From Cyclobacteriaceae bacterium (GTDB lineage: Bacteria; Bacteroidota; Bacteroidia; Cytophagales; Cyclobacteriaceae), in NCBI GenBank assembly GCA_016786585.1, contig JAEUUI010000007.1:434001-498000 (forward strand): 64,000 nucleotides of DNA, in the 5' to 3' direction. Numbering within the stretch: position 1 is the stretch's first letter; each line of letters opens with the position of its first letter. This document shows, piece by piece, positions 1 to 9,401 of the stretch. Position numbers and translations under genes: made by a program. Below the pieces are notes generated by a model. That model ran no database searches and was not told the origin of the DNA. It saw only the letters and a program-made list of their open reading frames with translations.

Positions 1-1
1 T

Positions 2-733
2 ATGCGGAAAGACTTTGTCTCCTTTTTTAAAGATCATGTCGATACAAGCCGTGTTGTTTTTAGTTGTGTGGGAAATATTCCGGTTGATAAAATCGAAAAG
101 CTTGCGAATAAGTATCTGCGTGTTCGCCAATCAAAACGGAAAAACATCCGGGAGCGTGCGGTAAAGTACGTGCCACGGGAGAAGGAAATCACGCGTCATG
201 TCAAGCAGGGCCGGTGCGCAATGGGACGCGAGGCGTATCCGATTTATCATGAGAACCGCATTCCTTTTTATATGCTGGTGAATATGCTGGGCGGACCGGG
301 CATGAATTCGCGGCTTAATATTGCGCTCCGCGAGAAATACGGGTTTGTGTATTCGGTTGATGCGCATTATGTATCCTACACCGATACGGGCATGTTTGTA
401 ATTTATTTTGGAACGGAAATAAAACAGCTTGATAAGTGCATAGGTCTTGTGAAGAAGGAGCTTAACAAACTGATGGATGATCGTCTCTCGGTCCGGCAAC
501 TGGCGGCAGCGAAAGAACAGATCAAGGGCCAGTTGGCGATGTCGGAAGAAAACAACCTCAATCAGATGATGATGATGGGCCGCAGCATTTTGAATCGGGG
601 CTATGTGCCATCGCTGGATGAAATATTTGGACTGATCGAACAAACAAATGCAAGAAAGATTCAGCAAATGGCACGGGAAATGTTTGATCCCGGTCAGTTG
701 AGTTATCTTAAAATGGTTCCAGGCAAGCGATAA
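2..733 (+). CDS. M16 family zinc peptidase, C-terminal part (5' end outside window)
   Basis: The visible 243 residues match the C-terminal domain of pitrilysin-like (M16) peptidases: a segment around residues 92-135 with GGPGMNSRLNIALREKYG followed by YSVDAHYVSYTDTGMF is the usual substrate-chamber half of these proteins. The catalytic HxxEH half is not in the window, so this is a 3' fragment and the first ATG may be internal. Family knowledge says such proteins degrade peptides, often in the periplasm. It ends one base before the next gene's ATG, so the two are probably co-transcribed. Confidence is high for the family and low for the exact role. Confidence 0.85.
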   Translation: MRKDFVSFFKDHVDTSRVVFSCVGNIPVDKIEKLANKYLRVRQSKRKNIRERAVKYVPREKEITRHVKQGRCAMGREAYPIYHENRIPFYMLVNMLGGPGMNSRLNIALREKYGFVYSVDAHYVSYTDTGMFVIYFGTEIKQLDKCIGLVKKELNKLMDDRLSVRQLAAAKEQIKGQLAMSEENNLNQMMMMGRSILNRGYVPSLDEIFGLIEQTNARKIQQMAREMFDPGQLSYLKMVPGKR

Positions 734-734
734 T

Positions 735-1376
735 ATGGACATCACAAATCCCGCCATTCAAAAATATTCGGAAGATCACACATCTGCCGAAAACGACCTG
801 TTGAAAAAGATCAACCGCGATACTCATGCGAATATCATGATGCCGCGGATGTTGTCGGGGCACATGCAGGGCCGCATCCTGTCAATGATCAGTTGCATGA
901 TCAAACCTTCGGTGATTCTGGAGATCGGAACATACACGGGTTACTCCGCATTGTGCATGGCCGAAGGCCTTACGCCCGATGGTAAATTGATAACGCTTGA
1001 CATTAACGAAGAACTTGAGAGCCGGGTACGAAATTATTTTAGCAATTCTCCGTTTCATTCCCGGATCGACTATCGGATTGGGAATGCGCTGGATATCATC
1101 CCATCGCTGGACATGAATTTCGATCTGGTTTTCATCGATGCAGACAAAGAAAATTATGCCCGCTATTACGATTTAATTATCAATCGCGTACCTTTGGGTG
1201 GGTATATCCTGGCTGACAATGTGTTATGGAGCGGGAAGGTGCTGGATGAGAAGTCCGATAAAGACACCCGGGCCATCAAGGCATTCAACGACAAAATTCA
1301 GGACGATGCCCGTGTTGAAAATGTTTTATTGCCGGTACGTGACGGAGTTTTAGTTGCGCGCAAAGTCCGTTCGTAA
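735..1376 (+). CDS. SAM-dependent O-methyltransferase (class I, catechol-type)
   Basis: This 213-residue protein has the features of the small class I O-methyltransferases (Methyltransf_3 group): the SAM-binding motif ILEIGTYTGYSALCMA near residues 55-72, an acidic residue ending the second strand (LDINEE), and the metal/substrate motif VFIDADKENYARYY near residues 130-145. Family members transfer a methyl group from SAM to a catechol-like hydroxyl using a divalent cation. No signal peptide is present, so it is cytosolic. It starts one base after the M16 peptidase stop, suggesting translational coupling. The true substrate cannot be read from the sequence. Confidence 0.9.
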   Translation: MDITNPAIQKYSEDHTSAENDLLKKINRDTHANIMMPRMLSGHMQGRILSMISCMIKPSVILEIGTYTGYSALCMAEGLTPDGKLITLDINEELESRVRNYFSNSPFHSRIDYRIGNALDIIPSLDMNFDLVFIDADKENYARYYDLIINRVPLGGYILADNVLWSGKVLDEKSDKDTRAIKAFNDKIQDDARVENVLLPVRDGVLVARKVRS

Positions 1377-1412
1377 TTTTTTTTGAGGCTGTTTATTTTT
1401 TAAACTTTTACC

Positions 1413-3149
1413 ATGAAGCTCACAGCTGCGCTCTTGCTGATCACATCTGTTGTGTTTGCCCAGGCTCCGGAGGTTCCTGACAAAATGCAATTTGCGGGCA
1501 TCACGCTAACCATTCGGGATGACGCCAGGCGCGAGATTCAGAAAGACGTTAACATGCTTACCCAGTCTGCGAAGCATCATAACATAAAAGTAGAACGCGC
1601 TAAGACATATTTTCCGATCATTGAAAAAATCTTTGCGGAAGAACATGTGCCCGATGATTTTAAATATCTCGTGCTCCAGGAAAGTGCGTTAATCGCAGAT
1701 GCAGTTTCGGTATCCAATGCGGTAGGCTTCTGGCAATTCAAGGATTTTACGGCCGTGGAGATGGGCTTGCGGGTGGATAAGGAAATTGATGAACGTATGA
1801 ACATCGTTTCCGCTACACGCGGAGCTGCACGCTACATTAAAAAGAATAACTACTATTTTAATAACTGGGTATACGCACTGCAGGCCTATCAGATGGGCGC
1901 AGGCGGAACAATGAAGGCCGTAAAGGATTACCAGAGCGGAACACGGCACATGACCATCACGGCAGAAACCTACTGGTATGTGAAAAAGTTTTTGGCGCAC
2001 AAAGTGGCCTTTGAGGGTTATGTAACAGGTCCGGGCGAGGTGAAAGTTTATACGATCTCCAATCGCAGCAAGCGCTCCATGAAAGAAATTGCGGAAGAGT
2101 TTTCTATTGAGGAAACTCAGCTGAGAGATTATAACAAATGGGTGCGCAAAGATCATGTGCCGGATGACAAGTTGTACATGCTTTCTATTCCGACACGCGG
2201 AGAATCCGGCAAACGGAATGATGCTATTGCGCGGGCTGAGGCCGCCAATCCGCTTGAACAACCGACACGTGTGAATGCTGAACCTGCCCGTGCCGGAAAC
2301 ATAACCATGATGCTTCATGGACTTCCTGCGATGAAAGCGATGTCAGGTGAAACTCCTTCCGCATTCGCGAAGCGGGCTGATGTTAATCTTTCAAGCTTTT
2401 TACGGTATAACGACATTTCTGTAAGTGACCGGCTCAGGGCGGGGGAGTTTTACTACCTGAAGCGCAAGAAGTCGCGCGGACCAGTATCACACCACGTGGT
2501 TATTGCGGGTGACGATTTGTGGTCGATCAGCCAGCAGTATGGCGTACAACTCCGGAGACTTGAACGTTACAACAAAATCGACCGTGCAGACCGCTTAAAG
2601 GAAGGCGCAATAATTTATCTGACGAACAAACGCACGGTTCAGTCAGAACCTGAAGTTGAGGAAGCGGTTGAAATCGAAAGCGGGGATACATTCAACTGGA
2701 CGGTTCAACCGGAGGCTAAGCCGGTTCCGGATGTTCCCTCAATTCAGCCTCTGCCACAACAAACGATTGAAGTACAGCCTGGTGTTACATCAATTGATAC
2801 TATGGCCACAGATACAATTTCATTTCAGCAACATGTGGTTGTTGCGGGTGAAACATTATACTCGATTGCCAAGCGTTATCAACTGGCGGTAATGCAATTG
2901 GTGGAGTGGAACAATCTTTCCTTATCGGAAGGAATCAAACCCGGACAAGTATTACAGCTTAAGCAGTCTTCTGATCCAATCAGGGAACCGGAGACCATGG
3001 AGATCACCCATACGGTAAAAGCATCCGACACACTGTATAGTATTGCGCGGGAATACGGAGTGACAATTAAGGAGCTGATGGATTGGAATAAAAAGAAAGA
3101 TTTCTCACTTTCGGTGGGCGAAAAGTTAACGATCGTAAAAAAACGGTAG
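1413..3149 (+). CDS. Membrane-bound/secreted lytic murein transglycosylase with LysM repeats (MltD-like)
   Basis: A Sec signal peptide (residues 1-17, ending VFAQA) precedes an SLT-type transglycosylase domain (about 50-200) with the catalytic glutamate in LVLQESAL and the following AVGFWQF motif. Three clear LysM repeats follow near residues 358-403, 474-518 and 532-576, and a degenerate one near 208-255. LysM modules bind peptidoglycan, so the enzyme probably cleaves glycan strands in the periplasm during wall growth or recycling. The gene lies 36 bp after the methyltransferase on the same strand. Length (578 aa) and domain order are normal for MltD-type proteins in Bacteroidota. Confidence 0.92.
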   Translation: MKLTAALLLITSVVFAQAPEVPDKMQFAGITLTIRDDARREIQKDVNMLTQSAKHHNIKVERAKTYFPIIEKIFAEEHVPDDFKYLVLQESALIADAVSVSNAVGFWQFKDFTAVEMGLRVDKEIDERMNIVSATRGAARYIKKNNYYFNNWVYALQAYQMGAGGTMKAVKDYQSGTRHMTITAETYWYVKKFLAHKVAFEGYVTGPGEVKVYTISNRSKRSMKEIAEEFSIEETQLRDYNKWVRKDHVPDDKLYMLSIPTRGESGKRNDAIARAEAANPLEQPTRVNAEPARAGNITMMLHGLPAMKAMSGETPSAFAKRADVNLSSFLRYNDISVSDRLRAGEFYYLKRKKSRGPVSHHVVIAGDDLWSISQQYGVQLRRLERYNKIDRADRLKEGAIIYLTNKRTVQSEPEVEEAVEIESGDTFNWTVQPEAKPVPDVPSIQPLPQQTIEVQPGVTSIDTMATDTISFQQHVVVAGETLYSIAKRYQLAVMQLVEWNNLSLSEGIKPGQVLQLKQSSDPIREPETMEITHTVKASDTLYSIAREYGVTIKELMDWNKKKDFSLSVGEKLTIVKKR

Positions 3150-3217
3150 TTGGGTTTTGAGCTTTTTTTACTTTTTTATTACGTAAATGACCCCATTTTC
3201 CGCTGGCTTACTAAAAA

Positions 3218-3245
3218 CGTGCGCAAAATGACTTATTTTTGCACG
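3218..3245 (+). promoter_or_regulatory. Imperfect palindrome overlapping a possible -7 box
   Basis: An imperfect inverted repeat (CGTGC-CAAAA against TTTTTGCACG) surrounds the octamer TATTTTTG at 3234-3241, which fits the Bacteroidota -7 consensus TAnnTTTG. It lies about 55 bp before the response-regulator start. No convincing -33 TTTG was found at the expected spacing, so promoter assignment is tentative; the palindrome could also be an operator. Confidence 0.35.
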
Positions 3246-3295
3246 ATAGGAAATTCAGAAATGAACCTATGAACCCCCATAATCTGAAAAATTAA

Positions 3296-3706
3296 ATGGT
3301 AGCGGAGACGACCCTAGATTTAGTGATGTTGGTAGATGATAACGATACCGATAATTTCATCAGTAAGCGTATTATTGAAATCACAAAGTTTGCGAAAGGA
3401 GTAGAGGTGAAGAGTTCGGGGAAAACAGCCCTTGACTATTTAAAGGAGAATCAGAACAATATTGAGAAAATTCCAAGCCTCATTTTTCTGGACATTAACA
3501 TGCCGATTGTAGACGGATTTGTGTTCCTCTACGAATTCGAAAAGTTCAACGAATTGGTTCGCAACAAATGCAAGGTGATTATCTTGTCAAGTTCTGATAA
3601 CAAGCGTGATATCGACAAGATTGTGAACAACAATCACGTGATCAAGTTCATCACCAAGCCCCTCACCGAGATTGCACTCGATGAGATCAAGCTTGGCAAC
3701 CTGTAA
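3296..3706 (+). CDS. Single-domain response regulator (CheY-like receiver only)
   Basis: The 136-residue protein is only a receiver domain: acidic pair in VMLVDDND (residues 14-16), phospho-acceptor Asp66 in LIFLDINMP, Ser/Thr switch in ILSSSD and conserved Lys in ITKPL near residue 121. There is no output domain, so it must act through protein contacts, for example in a phosphorelay. This stand-alone form, with the LVDDNDTDNF start, is common in Bacteroidota. No cognate kinase is adjacent. It is convergent with the permease gene downstream. Confidence 0.93.
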   Translation: MVAETTLDLVMLVDDNDTDNFISKRIIEITKFAKGVEVKSSGKTALDYLKENQNNIEKIPSLIFLDINMPIVDGFVFLYEFEKFNELVRNKCKVIILSSSDNKRDIDKIVNNNHVIKFITKPLTEIALDEIKLGNL

Positions 3707-3726
3707 CAAAAATCTTTCTTCGTTGA

Positions 3727-6168
3727 TTATTCTGACCGCAGCACTTTTGCAGGATTAATGTTTGCGCCTCTCAGAATTTGAAGACTGACGGTTCCCAATG
3801 CAATAACCGCGAGGATCACTACAGGAACAATGAATAAAACCCATTCGAGGTCGATGCGAAAGGCAAATCCTTTCAGCCACTGGTCAATTCCATACCAGGT
3901 TAGTGGAATCGCGATTACGCTGGCAATTATCACGAGTTTCAGGAATTGCCACGACAACAACGACAGAATTCCGCCTACAGATGAACCCAATACTTTACGG
4001 ATACTAATTTCTTTAAGTTTTTGGGCAGTTGTAAAGGATGCCAATCCCCATAACCCGAGGCATGCGATCACGATAGCCAGTATCGAAAACAAGCTGAAAA
4101 TCTTCCCGAACTGCTGATCAGATTTGTATTGAGCATTGAAGAAATCATCGAGAAAGAAATAGTCGAACGGGTTTCCGGGAAAAGCCTCTTTGAACGTTGC
4201 TTCCACACGTGCAATCACTTCGTTCACATTGCTACTGTTTACGTGGATGGAATAGTGTCTGCGGGAAATGGTATCGGCTTTTAATAACCAGGGCGAATGC
4301 TCGGTTTTTAAGGATGCCCAATTGTAATTCTTCAACACGCCCAGAATGGCAACGGAATCATCCCCGAGAATAATTTTTTCTTCCAGCGCTTGTTCCGCAG
4401 TTCCAAGATTGAATGCCGTTAATGCGGCTTCGTTGATCAATACAGCTTCCATGTCTGATTTAATCGCAATGTTAAAGTTGCGACCGGCCACTACAGTCAT
4501 GCCATAGGTATCAACAAAATCGGGATCAACCCACACAACGCTTCCCGCCTTATTTTCTTCAGGTTGTGTTCCCACTTTGCGCATGCTTGTACCCCAGTTG
4601 TGTCCGCCACCTGGAATTACTCCTGAAGTTGTAACGCCTGTCACTCCGGGTATTTTCTGGATTTCATTCTTGAGTGAAACCAACCGGTTCTTAACTGCTT
4701 TAAAGTCTTTCCAGTCCAAAACGCTCGGACCATTCATGATCAGCATCTGGTCCATGGTTAAACCCTTGTCCTGAGTCCGCATAAACGTTAGCTGCCGGTA
4801 AATGGCAAACGTTCCGGCAATCAGTATCAGCGAAGATGCAAACTGAAAAACAACCAATGCCTTGCGCAGCGAAAATCCGCGACCGGATTGAGCAACTTTA
4901 CCTTTCAGAACTTCCGTTATCCGGAAGGAAGACAGCAAATAAGCCGGGTAGATTCCTGATATAAACGAACCAACAACAAATAAGCCTGAGATAACAAGCC
5001 AAAAACGATAATCCGTAAAATCAAAGGCAAGCGTTTTCCCGACAATTTCCCCGAGCAGAGGCAGCAGACCTAATGCAATCCCTACCGCAATCACTACGCT
5101 CAACAGATTGACAAGGATAGATTCAAAAATAAACTGCGTCATCAATTGACTGCGATAGGCACCGATTGATTTTTTTATGCCGACTTCTCGTGCCCGCTCC
5201 ATGGCTCGTGCGGTAGAAAGGTTGATGTAGTTAACCCAGGCAATGGCGAGAATGAATCCGGAAATGAGCAGGAAGAAGTAAATCGTGTTAACACTGATGG
5301 TTGCGCTTGATTCGTGATTCAGGCCGGGCTTCAAGTGTATCTCACGGATTGGCTGAAACGAATACACACGCGTTGAGTTTGATCGGCCAAGATCTTCACC
5401 CTGATACTTTTCTACGAAAGCCGGGAGCTTTTCCTCCATCATTTTAGTATCGGCAGTCTTCTCCAGTTCAACGTAGGTGACGAAGTTATTCCAGCCCCAG
5501 CCATCATCTTCTTTGTATTGCCCGTTCATTAAGAGATTGTGTATTGGCAAAATGACTTCGAATGGAAAATGCGAGTTTTCCGGAACATTCTCTATGACGG
5601 CTGTAACCTCGTATTCGCCATCGGCCCAACCGCCATTGATGTGAAGAATTTTCCCGAGCGGATCTTCATTCTCCTTAAAATAACGAGAGGCGATATCACG
5701 TGTTATCACAATTGAATTAGGCTGGTCCAATGCCGTATTCAAATTGCCTTCTACTGCCTGGTAGGTGAATACATCGAAAAATGTAGAGTCGGCAAACTGA
5801 ATATTGTCCTCATGAAAAATAGAATGGTTGTTTTCACGCTGATAAGTGAGCACCGCTCCGCCATACATCGGATGTGTGCGGATGTATTTCTTTACTCCGG
5901 GGATGTCGTTTACCAGAGCTGGCCCAAGCGCATATCCGGAAACGATATTAGATGTGCGAAGTTCTCCATTCTGATAGTACGTGCTGTACATGCGATGGAT
6001 TTGATCTGCGCGGGTGTGGTAGCTGTCGTAGCTAAGCTCAAAGTCGACATACTTCAGGATCACCAGGCAAACCGCCATGCCCAGAGCCAGTCCGAAGATG
6101 TTGATGAATGAATAGACTTTTCTTTTGAGAAGATTGCGCGTAGCGATCAGAAGGAAGTTCTTTAGCAT
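3727..6168 (-). CDS. ABC transporter permease, MacB/FtsX family (two FtsX domains)
   Basis: This 813-residue membrane protein has the double MacB-FtsX layout: an N-terminal membrane segment (about 18-40), a large periplasmic MacB_PCD-type domain, three membrane segments around 290-420, a second N-terminal helix after LRKALVVFQFASSLILIAGTF (about 440-460), a second periplasmic domain and three C-terminal segments (about 690-800). The coupling motifs ERAREVGIKKSIGA and KEISIRKVLGSS are typical. Such permeases pair with a LolD/MacB-like ATPase for lipoprotein or peptide export or mechanotransmission; no ATPase gene is adjacent, as is frequent for the many paralogues in Bacteroidota. Confidence 0.92.
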   Translation of the reverse strand: MLKNFLLIATRNLLKRKVYSFINIFGLALGMAVCLVILKYVDFELSYDSYHTRADQIHRMYSTYYQNGELRTSNIVSGYALGPALVNDIPGVKKYIRTHPMYGGAVLTYQRENNHSIFHEDNIQFADSTFFDVFTYQAVEGNLNTALDQPNSIVITRDIASRYFKENEDPLGKILHINGGWADGEYEVTAVIENVPENSHFPFEVILPIHNLLMNGQYKEDDGWGWNNFVTYVELEKTADTKMMEEKLPAFVEKYQGEDLGRSNSTRVYSFQPIREIHLKPGLNHESSATISVNTIYFFLLISGFILAIAWVNYINLSTARAMERAREVGIKKSIGAYRSQLMTQFIFESILVNLLSVVIAVGIALGLLPLLGEIVGKTLAFDFTDYRFWLVISGLFVVGSFISGIYPAYLLSSFRITEVLKGKVAQSGRGFSLRKALVVFQFASSLILIAGTFAIYRQLTFMRTQDKGLTMDQMLIMNGPSVLDWKDFKAVKNRLVSLKNEIQKIPGVTGVTTSGVIPGGGHNWGTSMRKVGTQPEENKAGSVVWVDPDFVDTYGMTVVAGRNFNIAIKSDMEAVLINEAALTAFNLGTAEQALEEKIILGDDSVAILGVLKNYNWASLKTEHSPWLLKADTISRRHYSIHVNSSNVNEVIARVEATFKEAFPGNPFDYFFLDDFFNAQYKSDQQFGKIFSLFSILAIVIACLGLWGLASFTTAQKLKEISIRKVLGSSVGGILSLLSWQFLKLVIIASVIAIPLTWYGIDQWLKGFAFRIDLEWVLFIVPVVILAVIALGTVSLQILRGANINPAKVLRSE

Positions 6169-6294
6169 ACCAAGAGTTTAATTCAGTGAATACTCCCGAA
6201 TTGCTACATGGTTACCGAAGGATCAAGTTTATGCCTGGTAAGGCGAATCTTTTTTGATTTAGGATTTACAGGCGATAAAAGAAGTTTACTCAGA

Positions 6295-7056
6295 CTACCC
6301 GTAAATCTGATTCAATACGCCCGCGAGGCGAATGCCTGCTTTTTGAATTTGTTCCAGTACGGTATTGAAATTTTGGTAGTTGTAATGGTAACCAAGCTTC
6401 CCATCCCCATAGGCATATACCTGTTTGCGGAAGGTCATGGCCTCGTTCGCCATATCGCGGACGGATGCCTGTTGCAAAGTTTTGATTCTCGTAGCATCAG
6501 CTTTCGGCCATGCGTTTGCGAGTTCGGTATAGCTGAGTTTTGAGCCGTCTATCATATCAGTGTCCCACACGCGATGCAGATTACTGTTAGTGCCGAACCA
6601 CGTAAGCTTAACCTGGTTTCCACCCTGGTCGGTACCAAAGCCTACATGGAGGGGTTGATGGATATCTCCAATCAGGTGAATGATCATTTTCAGATGCTCA
6701 GCCTCCTGCTTGGAAGAGAGCTTTTTGGATTTTAAATCGGCAATCAAGCGCTCAAGTGTCATCACAAGATCACCCTTCGGATTTTTTACCGACTTCTCAT
6801 ACGTTTCTCCAGTTTGGATGGTCACCCAGTGCCAGTCGTGGGTGTTATCATACACTGAATCAGATTTGATATCGTCCATCCAGGTGCCGGCCATGGCGAG
6901 CGACTGACCGCGAAGAATCTTTTCAATTGCCAGACGGGCTTTTTTAGACAAATGTTGCTCGGCCACATAACCCACCGCACGGTGCCCGGTAGCGCCCCAG
7001 CCAAACGCGTTGAAAACAAATCCAATCAGGAGAACAAAAAGAGAGGTTTTTTTCAT
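6295..7056 (-). CDS. S1/P1-type zinc nuclease, secreted
   Basis: A signal peptide ends at about residue 19 (FVFNAFG) so that mature Trp20 becomes the N-terminal zinc ligand, followed by the WGATGHR motif. The other trinuclear zinc ligands are visible as WMDDI, HDWHWV, HLIGDIHQPLHVG and NLHRVWD. Length (253 aa) matches bacterial S1/P1 nucleases, which cleave single-stranded DNA and RNA in the periplasm or outside the cell, probably for nutrient or phosphate scavenging. It has its own upstream region and is divergent from nothing nearby; the next gene on this strand lies upstream at 7177-7596. Confidence 0.95.
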   Translation of the reverse strand: MKKTSLFVLLIGFVFNAFGWGATGHRAVGYVAEQHLSKKARLAIEKILRGQSLAMAGTWMDDIKSDSVYDNTHDWHWVTIQTGETYEKSVKNPKGDLVMTLERLIADLKSKKLSSKQEAEHLKMIIHLIGDIHQPLHVGFGTDQGGNQVKLTWFGTNSNLHRVWDTDMIDGSKLSYTELANAWPKADATRIKTLQQASVRDMANEAMTFRKQVYAYGDGKLGYHYNYQNFNTVLEQIQKAGIRLAGVLNQIYG

Positions 7057-7138
7057 GGTGATAAAATCTTACCGCAAATCTCACCTAATTTTTATATCCT
7101 GAAAGCGGAATTTCCTGATTTCGTATTACGGAATTATG

Positions 7139-7168
7139 AAAAAAGCAGGTCCGTTGATCCAGACCTGC
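7139..7168 (-). terminator. Rho-independent terminator of the 7177-7596 gene
   Basis: A 7-bp stem (GCAGGTC / GACCTGC, 7145-7151 with 7162-7168) with a 10-nt loop is followed on the minus strand by a run of U (A-tract 7139-7144 on the plus strand). It sits directly after the stop of the minus-strand gene above. Confidence 0.8.
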
Positions 7169-7176
7169 CTACTGTG

Positions 7177-7596
7177 TTAATTGGCCGTAATTCCGGGAGA
7201 CGAATTGGAAATACTGCTGATGACTACCTTAACTATCGTTCCTTTCACCTTATGATTAAGCGTTGATTTAAGAATGATCGTATAAGTACCTTCTTTTGCT
7301 GCTGCGCCAACTGTGACTTTTACGACTGAACTGTCGATAAGTCCCTCGGAAGGGGTGAATTCAACCGTAACGCCCTCGGGTAATGAGGATGACAAGCCGA
7401 GTTCGGCCTTGGCTTTTGAAAAAGACTGCGAACGTAACAGTGTGAGTGTGATTTCTTTCGATTCACCCGGTTTGACCTGGATAGCATTCTCTGAAACAGA
7501 AACGGAGTATTCCGTGCGCGGAGCGGTTTTTTCTTGAGCTGCAGCGGTAAATGTTACGGCAGCGATCGCTAAAACAGAAAGTAGGAATTTTTTCAT
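7177..7596 (-). CDS. Secreted protein with Ig/alpha-galactosidase-NEW3-like beta domain
   Basis: A Sec signal peptide (residues 1-20, ending TAAAQ) precedes about 115 residues with an alternating beta-strand pattern: a KPGESKEITLTLLRS strand pair, LPEGVTVEFTPSEGLIDSS and the terminal EGTYTIILKSTLNHK. This looks like the immunoglobulin-like NEW3/CARDB type fold used for adhesion or as a spacer, but the protein contains only one such domain and nothing catalytic. It is a single gene with its own terminator. Function is unknown; the fold is inferred from strand pattern only. Confidence 0.75.
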   Translation of the reverse strand: MKKFLLSVLAIAAVTFTAAAQEKTAPRTEYSVSVSENAIQVKPGESKEITLTLLRSQSFSKAKAELGLSSSLPEGVTVEFTPSEGLIDSSVVKVTVGAAAKEGTYTIILKSTLNHKVKGTIVKVVISSISNSSPGITAN

Positions 7597-7733
7597 GGTT
7601 GTAAACTTTATTTCAAGATTACGCCATGAGTCTTCAAAAGATTTCCTTTTCCGCGATGTTGATGTTAACCGATTGAGTTTTGTGGCTATCAGAAAGGCCT
7701 GTGGCTAATAACTATGTGCTGGGGTAAATGGAA

Positions 7734-8672
7734 TTAATATAGTTCCATCATGTTGCGGAGCTGACTGATCTTTTCCATCAATTCCTTCCCCTTCGGACGG
7801 GATACCGGTATCGAGAAATCCGAATCGCGAATCTGCAGTTTGTATCCGTTCGTGTTGCCGCTGATGTTGCTGATGGCATTTACATTAACGATGTACGAAC
7901 GGTGACAGCGTATGGCAAACGAGTTGTTGAGCTGGCTTTCGATGTTTTTGAGATTGATGCGCAGCAATTTCTTTTCGATGCCGTGACCATTTTTCCAGTA
8001 AAATGTGGAGTAATTGTCATCGGCCTGAACGAACAGGAGGTCCGGAAGGTGAAAAGTGAGTGTTTCGCTGGTATCGGAATAGATCGTGATATTGTTATCC
8101 GCTTTTGTAGCCTCGTTTTTCAGGTTTTTAATTTTGGTAATCTCCTGGTTTGCACTCACGGCACTTTTCAGGTTCTGCTGAAGCAGGTTGTTTTTAAACA
8201 TGAGGGTCATAATCGCAATCGGAATGATCCCGGTGAGGGCAATTTGCTGACACACGCGCAGTATAACTTCTGCGATTGGCATATCAGGGCAGATATAAAG
8301 CTTGTCTACAACGGCATTAACGCATGCTATCACGAAGCAAATCCATAATACGTGAATTATGTATTTTTTAACGTTCCAGCGAAGCGTATCGACAAATGAG
8401 AAGGTGAAAATGTTAGGAATTACTACAATGTGAATGAACATCACGGCAAACGTAATACCTCCGAACATAGCTTTCTGTCCGAAGCTTAATGGACTCAGTC
8501 GTGCAGGAGTTGTATAAATCAGGTGAAACACGAGCACAAATAATCCCACCGCCAGGCACAGAATGGTATTCTTGCGGTCGTCATTTAAATAGTACGGAAA
8601 GGGTGCGTTTAGTCGCTCGCGTAAACTCATGGCCGGGCCGGAAACGAAGGGTGAAGTTACATTGTATTTCAT
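7734..8672 (-). CDS. LytTR-family transcriptional regulator with four membrane segments
   Basis: Four hydrophobic segments lie at about residues 38-55, 70-92, 102-122 and 133-160, followed by a helical linker (about 165-195) and a C-terminal LytTR DNA-binding domain (about 205-305) with the motifs LLFVQADDNYSTFYW, LLRINLKNIE, FAIRCHRSYIVNV and the NGYKLQIRDSDFSIPVSR end. There is no receiver domain, so DNA binding is presumably tied to a membrane signal. Met15 is an alternative start (8630). This membrane-LytTR arrangement is frequent in Bacteroidota; targets are unknown. Confidence 0.88.
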   Translation of the reverse strand: MKYNVTSPFVSGPAMSLRERLNAPFPYYLNDDRKNTILCLAVGLFVLVFHLIYTTPARLSPLSFGQKAMFGGITFAVMFIHIVVIPNIFTFSFVDTLRWNVKKYIIHVLWICFVIACVNAVVDKLYICPDMPIAEVILRVCQQIALTGIIPIAIMTLMFKNNLLQQNLKSAVSANQEITKIKNLKNEATKADNNITIYSDTSETLTFHLPDLLFVQADDNYSTFYWKNGHGIEKKLLRINLKNIESQLNNSFAIRCHRSYIVNVNAISNISGNTNGYKLQIRDSDFSIPVSRPKGKELMEKISQLRNMMELY

Positions 8673-8782
8673 CGAAACGACAGAGACATTAATTGCACAG
8701 TCGTTTTAACTGACAAGGTATTGGTTGCAGTTACTTCAGCAAGCGATTTGTGGGGTAAAAAGAACGTTTTTGGGGTAAGTGG

Positions 8783-9397
8783 CTAGCCCTGCAGCTCGTT
8801 TAAAAGCTCCTTTATCTTCGTAAGGTGATTACCATAAAGCTTTTTGAGATAAAAATGCGTTGCCACGAATCCTAGAATGAAGAACAGCCCCATCAGAACC
8901 ACGAGCGTGATAACGGTTTTTGGCTCCTGCATGCGACTGATAAATCCGTCAAGGCCTGTTTCCAGCGCTCCGAAGAAAAGTCCCAGGAAAAAATACACCG
9001 GGTAAAGCACGGTATAACTTTTACGATAAAAATTGACGTAGACGGTTAGCTTTTGGTAAAGATTTTCAAGACTCGATTTGATGTTGCCGCCTGAAGCATC
9101 AAACTTTCCTAACAGCAACAGCTTTTTAACATAATAGAATAGGTATGCGGTGAATAAAACAATCAGTGAAATGATTGTCCACATAATGGCGCCAGCTTCC
9201 AGCGTTAGCGCGTATACGAGCAGTGCCACGCTGCACGCAATGGTGAAGATCAATTCAAACCAAACGTTTCTTTTCAATTTGCCGATGATGGAATTACTGC
9301 GGCCTTGCAGCATCACCGCGATCTCCGATTCTTTTTTCGGCTCGTAGCCCTGCTCATGGCTCCTCCAAATCTGCTTCAGGTCTTCAAGTTCTTCCAT
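8783..9397 (-). CDS. Membrane protein encoded behind an ECF sigma factor
   Basis: The 204-residue protein has an N-terminal helical region beginning MEELEDLKQIWRSHEQ and four probable membrane segments in two pairs (roughly residues 65-85, 90-105, 137-155 and 168-190 of the chosen start). I place the start at 9397, 4 nt after the sigma factor stop; an upstream in-frame ATG at 9430 would overlap the sigma gene. The N-terminal ~60 residues could sit in the cytosol and bind the sigma factor, but no zinc anti-sigma (HxxxCxxC) motif is present, so an anti-sigma role is only inferred from position. Confidence 0.75.
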   Translation of the reverse strand: MEELEDLKQIWRSHEQGYEPKKESEIAVMLQGRSNSIIGKLKRNVWFELIFTIACSVALLVYALTLEAGAIMWTIISLIVLFTAYLFYYVKKLLLLGKFDASGGNIKSSLENLYQKLTVYVNFYRKSYTVLYPVYFFLGLFFGALETGLDGFISRMQEPKTVITLVVLMGLFFILGFVATHFYLKKLYGNHLTKIKELLNELQG

Positions 9398-9401
9398 AGC
9401 G

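Noticed and set aside
131-757. 208-codon minus-strand frame opposite the M16 peptidase
   Set aside because: It lies antisense to a gene with strong family motifs and has no motif of its own.
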